This document shows positions 1 through 5,313 of a stretch of 7,396 nt of DNA, in pieces; the stretch's first letter is position 1, and every line of letters starts with the position of its first letter. This DNA comes from an uncultured Rubellimicrobium sp. (GTDB taxonomy: Bacteria; Pseudomonadota; Alphaproteobacteria; Rhodobacterales; Rhodobacteraceae), in contig CADCUU010000092.1 in assembly GCA_902805995.1 (NCBI GenBank), forward strand, positions 1 through 7,396. Reading direction: 5' to 3'. Under the pieces are notes generated by a model, which saw nothing but the letters and a program-made list of their open reading frames with translations, did no database searches and was not told the origin of the DNA. A program made the position numbers and the translations under genes.

Positions 1-27
1 CACGCCCACGGCTGACGGCCCCGGTCG

Positions 28-849
28 TCAGGGACCGGGATAGCGCCTGAAGGCCTCGCCGAAGTCCGGGTGCCAGCGCGACAGGGCCGGGCGGCCTTCG
101 GTGATGTCGCCCGCGCCCCAGGCGATGCGCTTGCGGTCGGTGTCCCAGTCCACCTCGTTGTCCTGGCAGATGATGTAGAAGGCCCCCGCCTCCACCCCCT
201 CGACCATCCGCTCGGCCACCTGCTCCCCCGTCCAGGCGCCCGCGGGCTTCTCGGCCGCCCCGCCCGCCGTCATGCCAGTAAAGGTGAAGCCCGGCACGAG
301 GAGATGCGCCGACAGGCGGCATCCCTCGATCTGCCGGAACTCCCAGGCGAGCTGCTCCGTCACGACCCTCACCCCGGCCTTGGACACGTTGTAGGCCGTG
401 TTCCCCGGCGGGTTGGTGATGCCCTGCTTGCTGCCGAGGTTCACGACCGCGCCGTCGCGCCCCTCCTCCAGCATCATCGGCACGAAGGCGTGGAGCCCGT
501 TGATCACGCCCCACAGGTTCACGGCCAGCGTCGCCTCCCACCCCTCGCGGCCCGACCAGGGCTTGTTGGGATGCGCCACGCCCGCGTTGTTGACGAGGAG
601 GTCCACCGGTCCATGCGCCGCCACCGCCGCGTCGCGCAGGGCCTCCACCTGCGCGGGGTCGCTCACGTCGCAGACGGCCTGCGCGACCTGACCCGCGAGG
701 CTGTCTGCCGCGGCCCGGAGCCGGTCGCCGTCGTGATCCGCCAGGGTCACGCGCATTCCCCGGTCCAGGCAGGCCCGCGCGACGGCAAGCCCGATGCCGC
801 CCGCCGCCCCCGTGATGACGGCCGCGCGGCCTTCAGCGAAGATGCTCAT
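28..849 (-). CDS. SDR family NAD(P)-dependent oxidoreductase
   Basis: This is a 273-residue classical short-chain dehydrogenase/reductase, expected to be a cytoplasmic enzyme that oxidises or reduces a hydroxyl/carbonyl pair with NAD(P). The sequence shows the cofactor glycine motif TGAAGGIG at residues 13-20, D38 at the end of the second strand (which usually favours NAD over NADP), D61-V62, NNAG at 87-90, N111, and the catalytic S140, Y153 and K157 in the normal spacing (YNVSK). A PG motif lies at 186-187 with a following Thr. Length is somewhat above the family's usual 250, from a C-terminal tail rich in Trp and Asp/Glu. The ATG at 847-849 is preceded by a strong ribosome binding site. The neighbouring minus-strand gene ends 63 bases upstream, so cotranscription is possible. 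The substrate cannot be read from the sequence. Confidence 0.93.
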   Translation of the reverse strand: MSIFAEGRAAVITGAAGGIGLAVARACLDRGMRVTLADHDGDRLRAAADSLAGQVAQAVCDVSDPAQVEALRDAAVAAHGPVDLLVNNAGVAHPNKPWSGREGWEATLAVNLWGVINGLHAFVPMMLEEGRDGAVVNLGSKQGITNPPGNTAYNVSKAGVRVVTEQLAWEFRQIEGCRLSAHLLVPGFTFTGMTAGGAAEKPAGAWTGEQVAERMVEGVEAGAFYIICQDNEVDWDTDRKRIAWGAGDITEGRPALSRWHPDFGEAFRRYPGP

Positions 850-856
850 GGCGTGT

Positions 857-866
857 CTCCCTTCTT
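857..866 (-). promoter_or_regulatory. Ribosome binding site of the SDR gene
   Basis: On the minus strand this reads AAGAAGGGAG, ending 7 bases before the ATG at 849. It fixes the start of the dehydrogenase, which begins just ahead of the first Rossmann strand. Confidence 0.7.
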
Positions 867-912
867 TGGTCGCGCCCCTTAGCGCTGCGGGGAAGGTAAC
901 GACGCAGGCGCG

Positions 913-1206
913 TCAGTCCAGCGCCACCGTCTGCCGAAGCTGCCCGGTCAAACGGTCATAAACGAGGATGGTGTCATCCGCCGTCACCACGGCATACCAG
1001 TCGCCCCCCTGGGTGAAGGCCACGGCCTCCGCGCCTTCGGGCAGGTCGATGCTGTCGGGCAGGGGCGGCCCATCGGCATTCAGGCGCATGACAAGCGCCC
1101 CGATCAGCACTAGGAACCCCAGGATCATCACCACCGTCAGCACCGTCACGAGACGTTGCAGCGCGCGAAGGCCGGGCGGGAGGGGAGTGTCGGGAGCCGC
1201 ATCCAT
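913..1206 (-). CDS. Small single-pass membrane protein (probably DUF6476 family)
   Basis: This is a 97-residue protein of unknown function. It has a short proline-rich cytoplasmic-looking N-terminus, Arg at 14 and 18, one hydrophobic helix at about 19-40 ending in MRL, and a roughly 55-residue C-terminal part. By the positive-inside rule the C-terminal part should lie in the periplasm. It contains alternating strands around GGDWYAVVT and TILVYDRLTGQL (residues 67-90) that resemble one blade of a PQQ- or WD-type propeller; this is a resemblance only. From memory, small proteins of this type (DUF6476) sit beside rluD-like genes in Rhodobacterales. I chose the ATG at 1204-1206: the frame stays open upstream to about 1662, but that stretch runs antisense to rluD and looks unlike protein. 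The start has a modest AAAGG site at 1216-1220, and its codon overlaps the divergent rluD start. Confidence 0.82.
   Translation of the reverse strand: MDAAPDTPLPPGLRALQRLVTVLTVVMILGFLVLIGALVMRLNADGPPLPDSIDLPEGAEAVAFTQGGDWYAVVTADDTILVYDRLTGQLRQTVALD
1192..1196 (+). promoter_or_regulatory. Ribosome binding site of rluD
   Basis: GGGAG ends 8 bases before the ATG at 1205 and decides the rluD start. The frame is open back to 968, but an upstream start would add residues with no counterpart in RluD. The site lies inside the coding sequence of the divergent membrane protein gene. Confidence 0.6.
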
Positions 1207-2224
1207 GGCCGAGCGCCTTTGCTTCACGATCGCGGCCGACCCGCCGCGCCGCCTTGATAAGGCGCTGGCGCGCGACGTGCCAGACGAGACCCTGAGCCGT
1301 TCGCGGATCGCGAAGCTCGTGGCCGAGGGGGCCGTGCGGCTCGACGGCGCGGTCGTGACCGACCTCTCGGCCCCCGTCTCGGAGGGCGCGGAGGTCGAGA
1401 TCGCGCTAGGCCCGCCCGAGGAAAGCCATATCGGCCCCGAGGACATCCCCCTGAACGTGGTCTGGGAGGACGCGGACCTCATCGTCGTGGACAAGCCCGC
1501 GGGCATGGTCGTCCACCCCGCGCCCGGCACGCCCACCGGCACGCTGGTCAACGCGCTGATCCACCATTGCGGGGCGTCGCTGTCCGGCGTGGGCGGGATG
1601 CTGCGGCCGGGCATCGTCCACCGGATCGACAAGGACACGTCGGGCCTTCTCGTGGCCGCCAAGTCCGACCGGGCGCATCAGGGCCTCGCCGCCCAGTTCG
1701 AGGCGCATGAGGTCGAGCGCCACTACCTCGCGCTCTGCCACGGAACGCCCAGCGCCGCCGACCCGCGCCTGTCCGGCCTGCGCGGCGTATCGTGGGAGCC
1801 GGGTACTATCCTGCGCATCGCCACGCGGCTCGACCGGCACCGCACCGATCGCCAGCGCCAGGCCGTGACCTGGGAGGGCGGGCGCCACGCCGTGACCCGC
1901 GCCCGCGTCGTGGAGCCGCTGGGCAACCCTCACGCCGCCGCCCTCATCGACTGCTGGCTGGAGACGGGGCGCACCCACCAGATCCGCGTCCACATGGCCT
2001 ATGCCGGCCACGGCCTGATCGGCGACCCGGTCTATGGCGGCCATCGCGCGCCCTCGGCCAAGGCCTTGGGCGAGGACGGCGCGGCGGCGGCCAAGGCCTT
2101 CCCCCGCCAGGCGCTCCATGCCGCGACCCTGGGCTTCGTCCATCCGGTGAGCGGCGAATCCCTGCGCTTCGAGTCGCCCCTGCCCCCCGACATGGCGGAA
2201 CTCCTGCGCCGCCTGCGCGGTTGA
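1205..2224 (+). CDS. rluD: RluA-family 23S rRNA pseudouridine synthase, RluD-type
   Basis: This 339-residue cytoplasmic enzyme is predicted to isomerise uridine to pseudouridine in 23S rRNA; E. coli RluD acts at positions 1911, 1915 and 1917 of helix 69. An S4-type RNA-binding domain spans about residues 15-70 (RLDKAL then SRSRIAKLV). The catalytic domain contains DIPLNVVWED and DKPAGMVVHP at about 80-105, the family motif HRIDKDTSGLL at 139-149 with catalytic D142, GRTHQIRVH at 255-263, and GDPVYGG at 273-279. The order and wording of these motifs, plus the QALHAATLGFVHPVSGE stretch near the C-terminus, match RluD better than RluC or RluA. Relative to my recollection of E. coli RluD there is an extra segment at about 190-210. 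rpoH follows on the same strand after 146 bases. The exact target uridines remain inferred. Confidence 0.93.
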   Translation: MAERLCFTIAADPPRRLDKALARDVPDETLSRSRIAKLVAEGAVRLDGAVVTDLSAPVSEGAEVEIALGPPEESHIGPEDIPLNVVWEDADLIVVDKPAGMVVHPAPGTPTGTLVNALIHHCGASLSGVGGMLRPGIVHRIDKDTSGLLVAAKSDRAHQGLAAQFEAHEVERHYLALCHGTPSAADPRLSGLRGVSWEPGTILRIATRLDRHRTDRQRQAVTWEGGRHAVTRARVVEPLGNPHAAALIDCWLETGRTHQIRVHMAYAGHGLIGDPVYGGHRAPSAKALGEDGAAAAKAFPRQALHAATLGFVHPVSGESLRFESPLPPDMAELLRRLRG

Positions 2225-2248
2225 GCACTCGTCACGCCCGCAGCCGGC

Positions 2249-2266
2249 CTGTGCACGAGCGCACAG
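2249..2266. repeat. Inverted repeat between rluD and rpoH
   Basis: CTGTGC and GCACAG are separated by six bases (ACGAGC), a perfect 6-bp dyad 25 bases past the rluD stop. There is no T-run after it, so it is at best a weak terminator for rluD. It could instead be a protein-binding operator upstream of rpoH. A dyad of this size can occur by chance. Confidence 0.35.
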
Positions 2267-2314
2267 CGTTCATCAGTCTTCCTGTTGCGAAGATGGGCTA
2301 TACCTGCCTTTCCC

Positions 2315-2342
2315 TTGCGTCGCGCGAACCGTAATGTTAAAG
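2315..2342 (+). promoter_or_regulatory. Weak candidate promoter for rpoH
   Basis: TTGCGT (2315-2320) and TTAAAG (2337-2342) are spaced by 16 bases, in the only AT-leaning part of the 146-base leader. The -10 match is poor (3 of 6 to TATAAT). A second weak -10-like hexamer, TATACC, sits at 2299-2304 without a good -35. I see no clear RpoH-type promoter that would indicate autoregulation. Confidence 0.2.
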
Positions 2343-2357
2343 GGATAGACTTTTTCG

Positions 2358-2365
2358 AAAGGGGA
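2358..2365 (+). promoter_or_regulatory. Ribosome binding site of rpoH
   Basis: AAAGGGGA ends 5 bases before the ATG at 2371. The protein then starts with the short NLPAPSPE segment typical of alphaproteobacterial RpoH, which supports this start. Confidence 0.65.
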
Positions 2366-2370
2366 CGCAC

Positions 2371-3267
2371 ATGGCGACCTACGCGAATCTTCCGGCCCCC
2401 AGCCCCGAACAGGGGATGAACCGCTACCTTCAGGAAATCCGCAAGTTTCCCATGCTGGAGCCTGAGGAGGAGTACATGCTCGCCAAGCGCTGGGTGGACC
2501 ACGAGGACTCCGGCGCCGCGCACAAGCTCGTCACCTCGCATCTGCGGCTCGCGGCCAAGATTGCCATGGGCTACCGCGGCTACGGCCTCCCGCAGGCGGA
2601 GGTCATCTCGGAAGCCAATGTGGGCCTGATGCAGGCGGTCAAGCGCTTCGACCCGGAGAAAGGGTTCCGCCTCGCGACCTACGCGATGTGGTGGATCCGC
2701 GCCTCGATCCAGGAATACATCCTGCGGTCCTGGTCGCTCGTGAAGCTCGGCACGACCTCGGCGCAGAAGAAGCTCTTCTTCAACCTGCGCAAGGCCAAGG
2801 CCCGCATCGGCGCCCTCGAGGAGGGGGACCTGCGGCCCGAGAACGTGACCCGCATCGCCACCGACCTCGGCGTGACCGAGGACGAGGTCATCTCCATGAA
2901 CCGTCGCCTGTCGGGGGGCGACGCGTCGCTCAACGCGACGGTGGGCGCCTCGGAGGACAGCGCGACCCAATGGCAGGACTGGCTGGAGGACGAGGAGGCC
3001 GACCAGGCCACCGCCTTTGCCGAGCGCGACGAGCTGGAGGCCCGGCGCGAGCTGCTGACCGCGGCCATGGACCAGCTCACCGACCGGGAAAAGGACGTGC
3101 TCGTCCAGCGCCGCCTGACCGACACCGTGGTGACCCTGGAGGAGCTGTCCGAGCGCTACGGCGTCTCGCGGGAGCGCATCCGCCAGATCGAGGTCCGTGC
3201 CTTCGAGAAGCTCCAGAAGCGTATGACCGAGCTTGCGCGCGAGCGGGGAATGCTGGAGCGGGCCTGA
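2371..3267 (+). CDS. rpoH: RNA polymerase heat-shock sigma factor RpoH (sigma-32)
   Basis: This 298-residue sigma-70-family factor should direct RNA polymerase to heat-shock and stress promoters (chaperones, proteases). Region 1.2/2.1 begins at RYLQEIRKFPML (18-29). Region 2 includes SHLRLAAKIAMGYRGYGLP (56-74), EANVGLMQAVKRFDPEKG (81-98) and the -10-reading YAMWWIRASIQEYIL (104-118). The diagnostic RpoH box QKKLFFNLR is at 132-140. Region 4, with the helix-turn-helix LSERYGVSRERIRQIE, is at about 259-275. Length is normal. Many Rhodobacterales carry two paralogues. The N-terminus and the LRSWSLVKLGTTSAQKK stretch match my recollection of the RpoHI (heat-shock) type rather than RpoHII (photooxidative-stress) type. 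The acidic linker at about 194-225 (DWLEDEEADQ) is intact. It lies downstream of rluD and upstream of a GC-rich hairpin. Confidence 0.96.
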   Translation: MATYANLPAPSPEQGMNRYLQEIRKFPMLEPEEEYMLAKRWVDHEDSGAAHKLVTSHLRLAAKIAMGYRGYGLPQAEVISEANVGLMQAVKRFDPEKGFRLATYAMWWIRASIQEYILRSWSLVKLGTTSAQKKLFFNLRKAKARIGALEEGDLRPENVTRIATDLGVTEDEVISMNRRLSGGDASLNATVGASEDSATQWQDWLEDEEADQATAFAERDELEARRELLTAAMDQLTDREKDVLVQRRLTDTVVTLEELSERYGVSRERIRQIEVRAFEKLQKRMTELARERGMLERA

Positions 3268-3270
3268 GAC

Positions 3271-3303
3271 GACCGGCGCAGCCGCACAAGGCTGCGCCCG
3301 GTC
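3271..3303 (+). terminator. Hairpin after rpoH, probable terminator
   Basis: Starting four bases after the rpoH stop, GACCGGCGCAGCC pairs with GGCTGCGCCCGGTC across a 6-base loop (GCACAA). This gives 13 base pairs with a single bulged C in the 3' arm. It is very GC-rich and well placed to end or protect the rpoH transcript. No U-tract follows (the next bases are ATGGGG), so it is not a textbook intrinsic terminator. Many alphaproteobacterial terminators share this weakness. Confidence 0.6.
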
Positions 3304-3540
3304 ATGGGGCGCAGTTTCGAGGCGGCTTGAGATCCCAAGGGTCGTCCGCAACTCCTGCTGAAGTTCCGACTGCAAGCTTGACCTATGCAGGGGCCGTCCA
3401 ACGCTTGCCGCTCAGAAAGGGTAGGGGCTGGCGGCCCAGCATGCATGGCCGACACCCGGTTCCCACAAGCCACCTCCATATGACCCGGCGCGGCCCCTTG
3501 CCGCCGCCGCGACCTCGCGACTAGGTTGCCCCCGCACTGA
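3304..3540. other. Gene-free spacer between rpoH and the Gfo/Idh gene
   Basis: This 237-base stretch has no convincing reading frame on either strand. Open frames that cross it are continuations of shadows from neighbouring genes, and I found no ribosome binding site with a plausible small protein. A TTGACC hexamer at 3378-3383 has no matching -10. The only likely functional part is the last 40 bases, which should hold the promoter of the next gene. Confidence 0.55.
3498..3527 (+). promoter_or_regulatory. Weak candidate promoter for the Gfo/Idh gene
   Basis: TTGCCG (3498-3503, within CCTTGCCG) is followed after 18 bases by TAGGTT (3522-3527), only a 3 of 6 match to TATAAT. Transcription would start near 3534, giving a leader of about 22 bases before the ATG at 3556. 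Confidence 0.25.
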
Positions 3541-3542
3541 AT

Positions 3543-3550
3543 GGGGAGAG
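3543..3550 (+). promoter_or_regulatory. Ribosome binding site that decides the Gfo/Idh start
   Basis: GGGGAGAG lies 5 bases before the ATG at 3556. The earlier in-frame ATG at 3541 overlaps this site and has only CCCCCGCACTGA upstream, so 3556 is the better start. Confidence 0.65.
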
Positions 3551-3555
3551 TTGCG

Positions 3556-4533
3556 ATGAAGGAACCCGTCCGCTGGGGCGTGCTGGGCGCCGCGAACTTC
3601 GCGCGCGAGCACATGGCGCCAGCCATCCACATGGCGCGCGGCGCGGAACTCCATGCGCTCGCCACCTCGGACCCGGCGAAGGCCGAAGCCTTCCAGGAGT
3701 TCGCCCCTAGGCTCAAGGTCCATGCCTCCTACGAAGACCTCCTCGCCGATCCGGAGATCGAGGCCGTCTACATCCCGCTGCCCAACCATCTCCATCTGGA
3801 ATGGTCGCTCAAGGCCATCGCGGCGGGCAAGCATGTCCTGTGCGAAAAGCCCATGACGATGCAGGCCGCCGAGTTCGACCAGCTGATCGAGGCGCGGGAC
3901 CGCTCCGGCCTCCTCGTGGCCGAAGCCTACATGATCGTCCATCATCCCCAGTGGATCCGCGCGCGCGAGCTTCTGCAGAACGGCGCGATCGGGCGGCTCG
4001 TGCATGTGGACGCGGCCTTCAGCTACGACCTCCGTGACATGACCAACATCCGCAACCGGCCGGAGGTTGGGGGCGGCTCGCTTCCGGACATCGGCGTCTA
4101 CACCCTGGGCTCCACCCGCTTCGTGACGGGAGAGGAGCCCGTGGCCGTGGAGCACGCCCATGTCCGCCGGGAAAACGACGTGGATGTTTTCGCGGGCCTC
4201 TGGGCACGCTTCCCGAGCTTCACCTATTCGGGCTTCACCTCCATGCGGATGTTCCCCCGGCAGGAGGTGACCTTCCACGGCGAGGAGGGCCTCCTCCGCG
4301 TCGCCGGGGCCCCGTTCAACGCGAATCTCCACGACCTCGCGCAGCTGTCCATCGAGACGACGGGCAACACCCGCACCTTCGAGCGCTGGCCCGCCGTCAA
4401 CCACTACGTCCTTCAGGTGGAGAATTTTGTCCGCACGATCCGTGACGGGACCGCCTATCCGTGCCCGCTGGAGTTCTCGCAAGGCACGCAGCGCTTCATC
4501 GACCTGGTGCTGGAGGCGGAAACCCGCGGCTGA
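3556..4533 (+). CDS. Gfo/Idh/MocA family oxidoreductase
   Basis: Starting at the ATG with a ribosome binding site, this is a 325-residue NAD(P)-dependent dehydrogenase of the glucose-fructose oxidoreductase/inositol dehydrogenase superfamily. The N-terminal Rossmann fold has WGVLGAANFA at 7-16, IPLPNHLHLEW at 73-83 and the signature CEKP at 96-99, whose Lys is the conserved active-site residue. The C-terminal substrate domain carries GGGSLPDIGVY at 172-182, whose Asp and Tyr correspond to conserved active-site positions in this superfamily. The wording of these motifs recalls the glucose-fructose oxidoreductase and dihydrodiol dehydrogenase branch, but the substrate (a sugar, polyol or cyclic diol) is not determined. 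There is no signal peptide, so the enzyme should be cytoplasmic. The NAD(P)-binding gene 75 bases downstream probably shares the transcript. Confidence 0.92.
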   Translation: MKEPVRWGVLGAANFAREHMAPAIHMARGAELHALATSDPAKAEAFQEFAPRLKVHASYEDLLADPEIEAVYIPLPNHLHLEWSLKAIAAGKHVLCEKPMTMQAAEFDQLIEARDRSGLLVAEAYMIVHHPQWIRARELLQNGAIGRLVHVDAAFSYDLRDMTNIRNRPEVGGGSLPDIGVYTLGSTRFVTGEEPVAVEHAHVRRENDVDVFAGLWARFPSFTYSGFTSMRMFPRQEVTFHGEEGLLRVAGAPFNANLHDLAQLSIETTGNTRTFERWPAVNHYVLQVENFVRTIRDGTAYPCPLEFSQGTQRFIDLVLEAETRG

Positions 4534-4545
4534 GGCCAGCCCGCC

Positions 4546-4572
4546 GGAACGGATGAGTGGCCCGCCCGTTCC
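4546..4572 (+). promoter_or_regulatory. Alternative hairpin competing with the ribosome-binding-site stem
   Basis: GGAACGG at 4546-4552 can pair with CCGTTCC at 4566-4572 (7 bp, 13-base loop). The same CCGTTCC is the outer end of the 5' arm of the hairpin at 4566-4607, and GGAACGG recurs at 4601-4607. The two structures exclude each other, at least in their outer parts. The short stem is far weaker than the 15-bp one, so it would matter only transiently during transcription or with a bound factor. Confidence 0.3.
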
Positions 4573-4607
4573 CCCTCCCGAGACGAAGCGAGCGGGAGGG
4601 GGAACGG
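4566..4607 (+). promoter_or_regulatory. Perfect 15-bp stem-loop enclosing a ribosome binding site
   Basis: CCGTTCCCCCTCCCG (4566-4580) is perfectly complementary to CGGGAGGGGGAACGG (4593-4607) across a 12-base loop, AGACGAAGCGAG. The 3' arm contains the only ribosome binding site (GAGGGGG, about 4596-4602) for the gene whose ATG begins at 4609, so the folded RNA would hide it completely. It may be a translational control element, a transcription attenuator or terminator without a U-tract, or a copy of a dispersed intergenic palindrome. The inverted repeat itself is certain; its function is inferred. Confidence 0.75.
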
Positions 4608-4608
4608 C

Positions 4609-5301
4609 ATGTCGGCACGCATCCTGGTCTTGGGCGCGGAGGGGGCCACCGGGCGTCGGGTCGTCCAGCAGGCCGTGGCCCGTGGCCATTCCGTGCGGGC
4701 CTCGGACCGGTCCATCGGTGATCCCGCCGCCCTCCCCAGCGGGGTGGAAGCGGTGGAGGCGGATGTCCTTGCCGGCGACCTTCGCCCCGTCGTCGCAGGC
4801 ATGGACGCCGTCATCTCCTGCCTCGGCGTGCCGAACGACCCCAGGACCCTCCTCAACCCGCCGCCGCTCTACACAACCGGCACGCGGCGGATCACCGAGG
4901 CGATGGAGGCCGAGGGCGTGCCGCGGATCGTCGTGATCTCCGCGAGCTTCGTCGTCGCGCAGGACAGGGGCCCCCTCCTGTTCCGGACGGGAGTCATGGC
5001 CGCCCTCAGCAAGGTTCTGGACCAGATGCGCGAGATGGAGGCCCTGCTGCGGGCCTCCCCGCTCGATTGGACAGCGGTGCGGCCGGGCTGGCTCATGGAG
5101 GGCGAGCCGACGGGCGACGCCTGGATCGGCCCGGACGTCATCCCGCCTGACCTCATCCGCACGCGGACGGGCGACCTTGCGGCCCTTCTCCTCGACTGCG
5201 CGGCCGGGGGCACCTGGTCCCGCGCGACGCCCGCCATCGCGCGGGACGAACCCGACCACAAGGAATCCTCAGTCGAGGTGCTCTTGGAGATGCTGTCCTG
5301 A
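4609..5301 (+). CDS. NmrA-like / atypical SDR NAD(P)-binding protein
   Basis: This 230-residue single-domain Rossmann protein resembles the atypical short-chain dehydrogenases annotated as NAD(P)H-binding or NmrA-like, a group that also holds biliverdin reductase B. The sequence shows strand 1 with the dinucleotide motif GAEGATGRR at 9-17, a charged end of strand 2 (SDR, 32-34), D52 after strand 3, the strand DAVISCLG at 66-73, RIVVISA at 106-112, and DWTAVRPGWL in the second half. It lacks a YxxxK catalytic pair of the classical type, so it may be a flavin/quinone-type reductase, an isomerase-like enzyme or a redox-sensing regulator. The ATG is the only start that keeps the first Rossmann strand. 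Its ribosome binding site lies inside a perfect stem-loop. It is probably cotranscribed with the upstream Gfo/Idh gene. Confidence 0.88.
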   Translation: MSARILVLGAEGATGRRVVQQAVARGHSVRASDRSIGDPAALPSGVEAVEADVLAGDLRPVVAGMDAVISCLGVPNDPRTLLNPPPLYTTGTRRITEAMEAEGVPRIVVISASFVVAQDRGPLLFRTGVMAALSKVLDQMREMEALLRASPLDWTAVRPGWLMEGEPTGDAWIGPDVIPPDLIRTRTGDLAALLLDCAAGGTWSRATPAIARDEPDHKESSVEVLLEMLS

Positions 5302-5313
5302 CCGGCGGCGGGA

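Noticed and set aside
14..30. Small palindrome GACGGCC-CC-GGTCGTC at the end of the SDR gene
   Set aside because: The loop would be only two bases, the stem has a mismatch on the transcribed strand and it overlaps the stop codon, so it is not a credible terminator.
876..893. CCCC ... GGGG pairing between the membrane protein gene and the SDR gene
   Set aside because: Only four base pairs around a 10-base loop, as expected by chance in G+C-rich DNA; no U-tract follows.
968..1204. N-terminal extension of rluD from an ATG at 968
   Set aside because: The extra 79 residues are low-complexity Arg/Ser/Pro sequence antisense to the membrane protein gene, and the ATG at 1205 has both a good ribosome binding site and an RluD-like N-terminus.
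2032..3375. A 447-codon open frame on the minus strand opposite rpoH
   Set aside because: It runs across rpoH, its leader and the end of rluD without domain content or a ribosome binding site, so it reflects third-position G+C bias.
3541..3555. Upstream ATG for the Gfo/Idh gene
   Set aside because: It has no ribosome binding site, and the GGGGAGAG that follows it is itself well spaced for the ATG at 3556.
3412..5259. A 615-codon open frame on the minus strand opposite both plus-strand oxidoreductase genes
   Set aside because: Its translation is an Arg/Gly/His/Asp-rich mixture with no recognisable domain, and the opposite strand carries two genes with clear motifs. It is the usual antisense shadow of G+C-rich coding sequence.
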